This document shows, one piece after another, positions 59,765 through 64,000 of a DNA stretch of 64,000 nt. The DNA is taken from contig JBFWVZ010000002.1 in NCBI GenBank assembly GCA_050246475.1, forward strand, positions 124,001 to 188,000. The letters are read 5' to 3'. The first letter of the stretch is position 1; every line of letters begins with the position of its first letter. Both the position numbers and the translations under genes were made by a program. The DNA is from CADEEL01 sp050246475. GTDB lineage: Bacteria; Pseudomonadota; Alphaproteobacteria; Caulobacterales; Aquidulcibacteraceae. The notes beneath the pieces were generated by a model. It worked only from the letters and a program-made list of their open reading frames with translations. It ran no database searches and had not been told where the DNA came from.

Positions 59765-60430
59765 ATGAACCACGCGCAAGGCGCCCATCATCATCCCCCG
59801 CCATTCCTCCCGGAAGAGATCTGGGAGGAGTGCCGCATCATCGTCTCGACGCTCATCCGCTACACGATCAGCCCGCAAGAGCTTCTCGAACGCCAGGCCA
59901 TCACGCCGCTCCTCAAGAGCCAAATTCTCAAATGGCTGCGGCCGGTCGAGACCATTGTGCGCCATCTCCTGCTCATCATGGCCAAGACGATGCGCCCCGC
60001 GCCCACGCGCACATGCACGCGCGTTGCACGCGGACGCGCGCCGCGCGATTTCAATCCCTCATTCCGTTGGCCGCACGCGATGAAGGAAGCGCCGCAACAA
60101 GAAGAACAAGAGAAGCGCCCGCCGCGCGAACCGCGCCGTTGGGAGCGCGTCGTCGTCGTGAGCCGCCCGACAGCCGAGCGCCTCGAAGCCATCGCCCGCG
60201 TCATCGAGAACCCAGAGCCCTACGCGAAGCGCCTCGCGCGCCGGATGCAAGCCCATCCCGAGGAGGCCGAGGCGCCGCCCGCGCTCGAAGCAGACCCGCC
60301 CGAGCCCACCGCGGACATCCCGCTCCGCGATCTCACCCGCGAAACCCACGCCCACGCGCGAACGCTCTATCCAAAGAAGAGCGCAAACGATCGCGCTTCC
60401 CTCGCGCCGCCGTCCAATGACTCAAGCTAA
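59765..60430 (+). CDS. Basic protein of unknown function
   Basis: 221 residues, rich in Arg and Pro. The N-terminal 75 residues (FLPEEIWEECRIIVSTLIRYTI and LLKSQILKWLRPVETIVRHLLLIMAK) look helical; the rest is basic and disordered, with a RWPHAMKE motif, VSRPTAERLEAIARVIENPE and a Pro-rich end. No family recognised. A double-hairpin repeat begins 10 bases after its stop. Confidence 0.7.
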   Translation: MNHAQGAHHHPPPFLPEEIWEECRIIVSTLIRYTISPQELLERQAITPLLKSQILKWLRPVETIVRHLLLIMAKTMRPAPTRTCTRVARGRAPRDFNPSFRWPHAMKEAPQQEEQEKRPPREPRRWERVVVVSRPTAERLEAIARVIENPEPYAKRLARRMQAHPEEAEAPPALEADPPEPTADIPLRDLTRETHAHARTLYPKKSANDRASLAPPSNDSS

Positions 60431-60439
60431 CCCCAATCC

Positions 60440-60506
60440 GCTCGACCCTCGCGCAGGCGAGGGTCCAGCCGCCGCCTCTGGGCTCTCGCGTTCGCGAGAG
60501 CCGAGC
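60440..60506. repeat. Double-hairpin intergenic element, copy 10
   Basis: 67 bp. Left arm GACCCTCGC/GCGAGGGTC (loop GCAG); right arm GGCTCTCGC/GCGAGAGCC. Orientation as copy 6, with the shortest central spacer. Confidence 0.9.
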
Positions 60507-60528
60507 CAAACTCTTCCCCGCAAGAATA

Positions 60529-60574
60529 ACTGAGACGTGGACCCCGGATCATCGCCCCGCGATGTCCGGGGAGC
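60529..60574. repeat. P1-type palindrome upstream of purD
   Basis: ACCCCGGATCATCGC facing GCGATGTCCGGGG, a third clear P1 hairpin, between double-hairpin copy 10 and the tandem repeats. Confidence 0.75.
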
Positions 60575-60581
60575 GCGCCCC

Positions 60582-60623
60582 TATTCCCTATTGCCTACTC
60601 CCCACTGCCTAATCCCTATTCCC
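60582..60623. repeat. 7-bp tandem repeat array, six units, abutting purD
   Basis: TATTCCC, TATTGCC, TACTCCC, CACTGCC, TAATCCC, TATTCCC in 7-base phase, ending 4 bases before the purD ATG. A change in copy number would change spacing between promoter and start codon, and replaces the normal ribosome-site position. Confidence 0.82.
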
Positions 60624-60627
60624 GCCC

Positions 60628-61899
60628 ATGAAGATTCTCATCGTCGGCGGCGGGGGCCGCGAGCACGCCTTGGGCTGGAAGCTCGCGCAATCGGGCGCGG
60701 AAATCCTCTCCGCGCCGGGCAATCCAGGCCTCGCCGAGATCGGGCGCACCATCGCGATCAAAGCCGAGGATGGCCCCGAGATCGCCGCGCTCGCCGTGCG
60801 TGAGCAGGTCGATCTCGTCGTTGTCGGGCCCGAAGGCCCGCTGGCCGCCGGCGTCGCCGATTCACTCGCGCAAGTCGGCGTGCCCACCTTCGGCCCAAGC
60901 CAAGCCGCCGCCGAGCTCGAATCCTCCAAAGCCTTCATGAAGGATTTCTGCGCGCGCCACGGCGTGCCCACCGCGGAATACAAAGTCTTCGACGACGGCA
61001 TCCGCGCCAAAGCCTATCTCGGCGATCGCGAGCCGCCCTTCGTCATCAAGGCGGATGGGCTCGCCGCCGGCAAAGGCGTCATCATCGCGGAGACGCGCGC
61101 GCAAGCAGACGCGGCGATCGACGAGATTCTCTTCCTGCGCAAATTCGGCACGGCCGGGCAGCGCATCGTCATCGAGGATTTTCTGCCGGGCGAAGAGGCG
61201 AGCTTCTTTGCGCTCTGCGACGGCGAAACCGCGATCCCGCTCATCGCCGCGCAAGATCACAAGCGCGCCTTCGATGGAGATAAAGGCCCCAACACCGGCG
61301 GCATGGGCGCCTATTCGCCCGCGCCTGTGTTCACGGATGAAGTCAGCGATCAAACCATGGAGCGCATCATCCTGCCGACCGTGCGCGGCATGGCCGCCGA
61401 GGGACGCCCCTTCAAGGGCGTGCTCTTCGCTGGCCTCATGGTGAGCGCCGATGGCCCGCATCTGATCGAATTCAACGTCCGCTTCGGCGATCCCGAATGC
61501 CAAACTTTGATGCGCCGCTTGAAGAGCGATCTGGCGCCCGTGCTCCTCGCCTGCGCGAACGGCGATTTGAAGAGCGCCCCGCCGCTCGAATGGGACGAGC
61601 GCCATTGCGCCACGATCGTGTATGCCGCGAACGGCTATCCCGATGAACCGCTGACAGGCTCCGTCATTCGCGGCGTGGACGATGCGAACGCCGTCGAGGA
61701 CGTCGTCGTCTTCCATGCCGGCACGCGCCGCGATGAGGATGGCGCGCTGCGCGCGGCGGGCGGGCGCGTCCTTGCCGTCACGGCATTGGGCAAGGATCTG
61801 AAGGACGCGCTTCATCGCGCTTATCACGGCGTCGATCAGATCGATTGGCCCGGCGGCTTCTGCCGCCGCGACATCGGCTGGCGCGCTTTGGCGCGTTGA
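60628..61899 (+). CDS. purD: Phosphoribosylamine-glycine ligase
   Basis: 423 residues, ATP-grasp enzyme making glycinamide ribonucleotide in purine synthesis. Landmarks: ILIVGGGGREHALGWKLAQSG, the GPEGPLAAG block, GLAAGKGVIIAET (ATP-grasp), and GVLFAGLMVSADGPHLIEFNVRFGDPECQTLM. The ATG at 60628 has no Shine-Dalgarno; the 7-bp array comes right up to it. Confidence 0.94.
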   Translation: MKILIVGGGGREHALGWKLAQSGAEILSAPGNPGLAEIGRTIAIKAEDGPEIAALAVREQVDLVVVGPEGPLAAGVADSLAQVGVPTFGPSQAAAELESSKAFMKDFCARHGVPTAEYKVFDDGIRAKAYLGDREPPFVIKADGLAAGKGVIIAETRAQADAAIDEILFLRKFGTAGQRIVIEDFLPGEEASFFALCDGETAIPLIAAQDHKRAFDGDKGPNTGGMGAYSPAPVFTDEVSDQTMERIILPTVRGMAAEGRPFKGVLFAGLMVSADGPHLIEFNVRFGDPECQTLMRRLKSDLAPVLLACANGDLKSAPPLEWDERHCATIVYAANGYPDEPLTGSVIRGVDDANAVEDVVVFHAGTRRDEDGALRAAGGRVLAVTALGKDLKDALHRAYHGVDQIDWPGGFCRRDIGWRALAR

Positions 61900-61951
61900 T
61901 CTTGCGCGCGTCGCGCGCCTGTCACACAAAAGCGGCCAGGGAGCGAAGAAG

Positions 61952-63034
61952 ATGGCCGAAGCCGCTGAGATCAACGCCCAAGAAGCGTTTTCAGGCACAA
62001 AACCCGTCGAGGAGCGCCACCGCATCGATGAGGCCGCGCTCCTCGCGTGGATGAACGCGAACGTCGAGGGCTTCGAGGGGCCCTTGGAGGTGCGCCAGTT
62101 CAAGGGCGGCCAATCGAACCCGACCTATCAGCTCGTCACGCCGAAGAAGAAATACGTGCTGCGCAGGAAGCCGCCAGGGAAGCTGCTGCCGTCGGCGCAT
62201 GCGGTCGATCGTGAATATCGCGTCATCTCGGCGCTGCATCCGACAGGCTATCCGGTCGCGCGGCCATACGGTCTGTGTACGGACGAAAGCGTCATCGGCA
62301 CGATCTTCTATGTGATGGACATGGTCGAGGGCCGCATCCTATGGGACGGCTCCTTGCCCGGCATGGATCCCGCGGGCCGGCGCGCCATCTATGAAGCCAA
62401 GATCGAAACCCTCGCGCGGCTGCACAACCAAGATTACAAAGCCCTCGGCCTCGAGGATTTCGGCAAGGCCGGCTCCTATTTCGAACGCCAGATCAGCCGC
62501 TGGACCAAGCAATACCAACTCTCCGAGACCCGCGAGATCCCGGAGATGAACAAGCTCATCGAGTGGCTGCCGAAAAACATTCCGCCGGGTGAAACCACCT
62601 CGATCGTCCATGGCGATTATCGCTTGGACAATATGGTGCTGCACCCCACTGAGCCGCGCGTTCTCGCCGTGCTCGATTGGGAGCTCTCCACGCTCGGCGA
62701 TCCGCTCGGCGATTTCTCCTATCACCTGATGAATTGGGTGATGCCGGCGGGGCGCTCGGGCTTGGGCGGCCTCGATCTCAAATCGCTCGGCATTCCCACG
62801 ATGGAGGAATACGTCGCCCTCTATTGCAAGCACACGGGCCGCGAGAGCATTCCGAACCTTGACTATTACTTCGCCTACAACGCCTTCCGCCTCGCGGGCA
62901 TTCTGCAAGGCATCGTCGGGCGCGTGCGCGACGGAACCGCCGCATCCGCGCTCGCGGAATCGAACGCCGAGCGCGTCATCCCCTTGGCGCAGGCTGCTTA
63001 CGGCTTCGCGCAAAAGGCCGGCATGCCCGCTTAG
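61952..63034 (+). CDS. Phosphotransferase family protein (aminoglycoside-phosphotransferase fold)
   Basis: 360 residues, RBS AGGGAG upstream of ATG 61952. Kinase-like catalytic loop IVHGDYRLDNMVLHP (H-G-D-Y-R-x-D-N) and DFG-equivalent VLDWELSTLGDPLGDF near residues 215-260. It is of the ACAD10/11-type, which phosphorylates hydroxylated acyl compounds in fatty acid degradation; the substrate is inferred. Confidence 0.88.
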   Translation: MAEAAEINAQEAFSGTKPVEERHRIDEAALLAWMNANVEGFEGPLEVRQFKGGQSNPTYQLVTPKKKYVLRRKPPGKLLPSAHAVDREYRVISALHPTGYPVARPYGLCTDESVIGTIFYVMDMVEGRILWDGSLPGMDPAGRRAIYEAKIETLARLHNQDYKALGLEDFGKAGSYFERQISRWTKQYQLSETREIPEMNKLIEWLPKNIPPGETTSIVHGDYRLDNMVLHPTEPRVLAVLDWELSTLGDPLGDFSYHLMNWVMPAGRSGLGGLDLKSLGIPTMEEYVALYCKHTGRESIPNLDYYFAYNAFRLAGILQGIVGRVRDGTAASALAESNAERVIPLAQAAYGFAQKAGMPA

Positions 63035-63092
63035 CGAAACGGGTTGACGCCGCAAAAGCGCTCCTCTTGGTTCGCGCCAAGAGGGACATGGA

Positions 63093-64000
63093 ATGGTCAG
63101 AACGATTGCCGCGGCTTGCGCCGCTCTTCTTCTTGTTGGATCCGCCGTTGCGCAGGCGCCCGAGGTCGCGACGATCATTCACGCGGGCCGCCTGCTCGCC
63201 GATCCGGGCACGGGCCGCATCGAAGCCGAACGCTCGATCTTGATCGGGCAGGACGGCCGCATCCTTTCGATCGAAACAGGCTACGTGGAGCGCCCAGGCG
63301 CGCGCATCGTCGATCAGCGCAACCGCTTCGTGCTGCCGGGCCTGATCGACAGCCACGTCCATCTGACCAACGAACTCGGCCCCAACCAAATCGTCGAGGA
63401 AGTGACGCTCACAGATTCGGACGCGGCGATCCGCGCCGTCGCCAATGCACGCACGACACTGATGGCGGGCTTCACCACCGTCGCCGATCTCGGCGCGCCG
63501 AACGACGCGATCTTCGCGCTCCGTCGCGGCATCGCGGAAGGCCGCATTGCCGGCCCGCGCATCATCGCGGCAGGCGCCGCGATCACGCCGGACGGCGGCC
63601 ACGGCGACGTTCAGGGTTTCTCACCCGCGGTGAACAACGCGCTGCGCTCCTTGAACGCGTGCTCGGGCGCCGATGCATGCCGCCGCGCGGTGCGCAGACA
63701 AATTCAAGCCGGCGCAGATGTCATCAAGATCACCGCGACCGGCGGCGTGCTCTCAAACACCGCCGCAGGCGTCGAGCAGCAATTCAGCGACGAAGAACTC
63801 CGCGCCATCGTCGATGCGGCGCACGCAATGGGCCGGCGCGTGACGGCCCACGCCCATGGCGCGGGCGGCATCAACGCAGCGCTCCGCGCGGGCGTCGATT
63901 CCATCGAGCACGGCTCCTATCTCGATCGCGAGTCGATCCGCTTGCTGCGCCAAGGCAATCGCTACCTCGTCCCCACCGTGCTCGCGGGCGTTTATGTCGG
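63093..64000 (+). CDS. Exported amidohydrolase family protein (incomplete)
   Basis: Starts at ATG 63093 after GAGGGA and runs off the window (about 302 residues seen). Signal peptide ends at AVAQAP (about 23). Amidohydrolase motifs: HVHL (metal pair), the carboxylated-lysine candidate VIKITATGG, HAH and EHGSY. Cyclic-dipeptide or prolidase-like members have this layout. Substrate unknown; metal-dependent hydrolase in the periplasm. Confidence 0.88.
   Translation, partial: MVRTIAAACAALLLVGSAVAQAPEVATIIHAGRLLADPGTGRIEAERSILIGQDGRILSIETGYVERPGARIVDQRNRFVLPGLIDSHVHLTNELGPNQIVEEVTLTDSDAAIRAVANARTTLMAGFTTVADLGAPNDAIFALRRGIAEGRIAGPRIIAAGAAITPDGGHGDVQGFSPAVNNALRSLNACSGADACRRAVRRQIQAGADVIKITATGGVLSNTAAGVEQQFSDEELRAIVDAAHAMGRRVTAHAHGAGGINAALRAGVDSIEHGSYLDRESIRLLRQGNRYLVPTVLAGVYV

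Noticed and set aside
19698..60506. Repeated palindromes as a possible CRISPR array
   Set aside because: Copies are kilobases apart, between different genes, with no regular short spacers and no cas genes.

Overview
The window is high-GC, densely coded DNA from an aerobic Gram-negative alphaproteobacterium. The evidence is the ctaCDBGE cytochrome c oxidase operon followed by SURF1, thrC and an M16 peptidase, a lipid A/Kdo assembly block, ubiA, rsmE, gshA, DUF2093-xseA and purD. I would guess the Caulobacterales/Hyphomonadaceae side of the class; that is an inference from gene order and small marker families. I found no tRNA, rRNA, CRISPR array, integrase or intact transposase.

Layout. 0-3.2 kb: a methyltransferase, an SPFH protein, a Prx5-type peroxiredoxin and YqgE. 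3.2-13.6 kb: one long minus-strand operon running ctaC, ctaD, ctaB, a 52-residue membrane protein, ctaG, ctaE, a DUF983 zinc-ribbon protein, SURF1, thrC, M16 peptidase, RimJ-like acetyltransferase and an EAL phosphodiesterase, mostly with 4-base stop/start overlaps. 13.8-15.0 kb: two tandem paralogous TPR proteins. 15.0-18.9 kb: DUF374 acyltransferase, waaA, lpxK and an LpxL-like acyltransferase (envelope synthesis). 19-28 kb: a phosphatase, small exported proteins, pyk, an MsbA-type ABC exporter, DUF4170, CysQ and PmbA. 28-33.3 kb: alcohol dehydrogenase, MAPEG protein, methyltransferase, fatty acid desaturase, AlkA-type glycosylase and ubiA. 33.6-45 kb is more accessory: an ABC exporter, a Baeyer-Villiger-type monooxygenase, and degraded modules in which the 3' end of an hlyD gene sits in front of unrelated small genes, surrounding rsmE, a TetR/cupin pair and gshA. 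45-53 kb: POT peptide transporter, a solitary VirD4-like ATPase, a frameshifted membrane-anchored PQQ dehydrogenase with a cytochrome c domain, a TonB-dependent receptor and a 26-residue Lys/Ala peptide gene. 53-64 kb: TldD, M23 peptidase, an Asp/Asn hydroxylase, a sulfotransferase, DUF2093, xseA, purD, a phosphotransferase and the start of an amidohydrolase.

The most striking feature is outside the genes. From 19.7 kb onward most larger spacers carry a 67-84 bp element made of two facing hairpins. There are ten copies, and the stem bases change between copies in matching pairs, so pairing is kept. Several copies are followed on the right by 7-bp tandem repeats (consensus TATTCCC), always in the same orientation. 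Other palindrome families share the same spacers. The second unusual item is the hlyD-3'-end modules at 38-39.3 kb and 43.3-44.7 kb, whose flanks are conserved while the cargo differs; one cargo resembles an Imm11/DUF1629 immunity protein.
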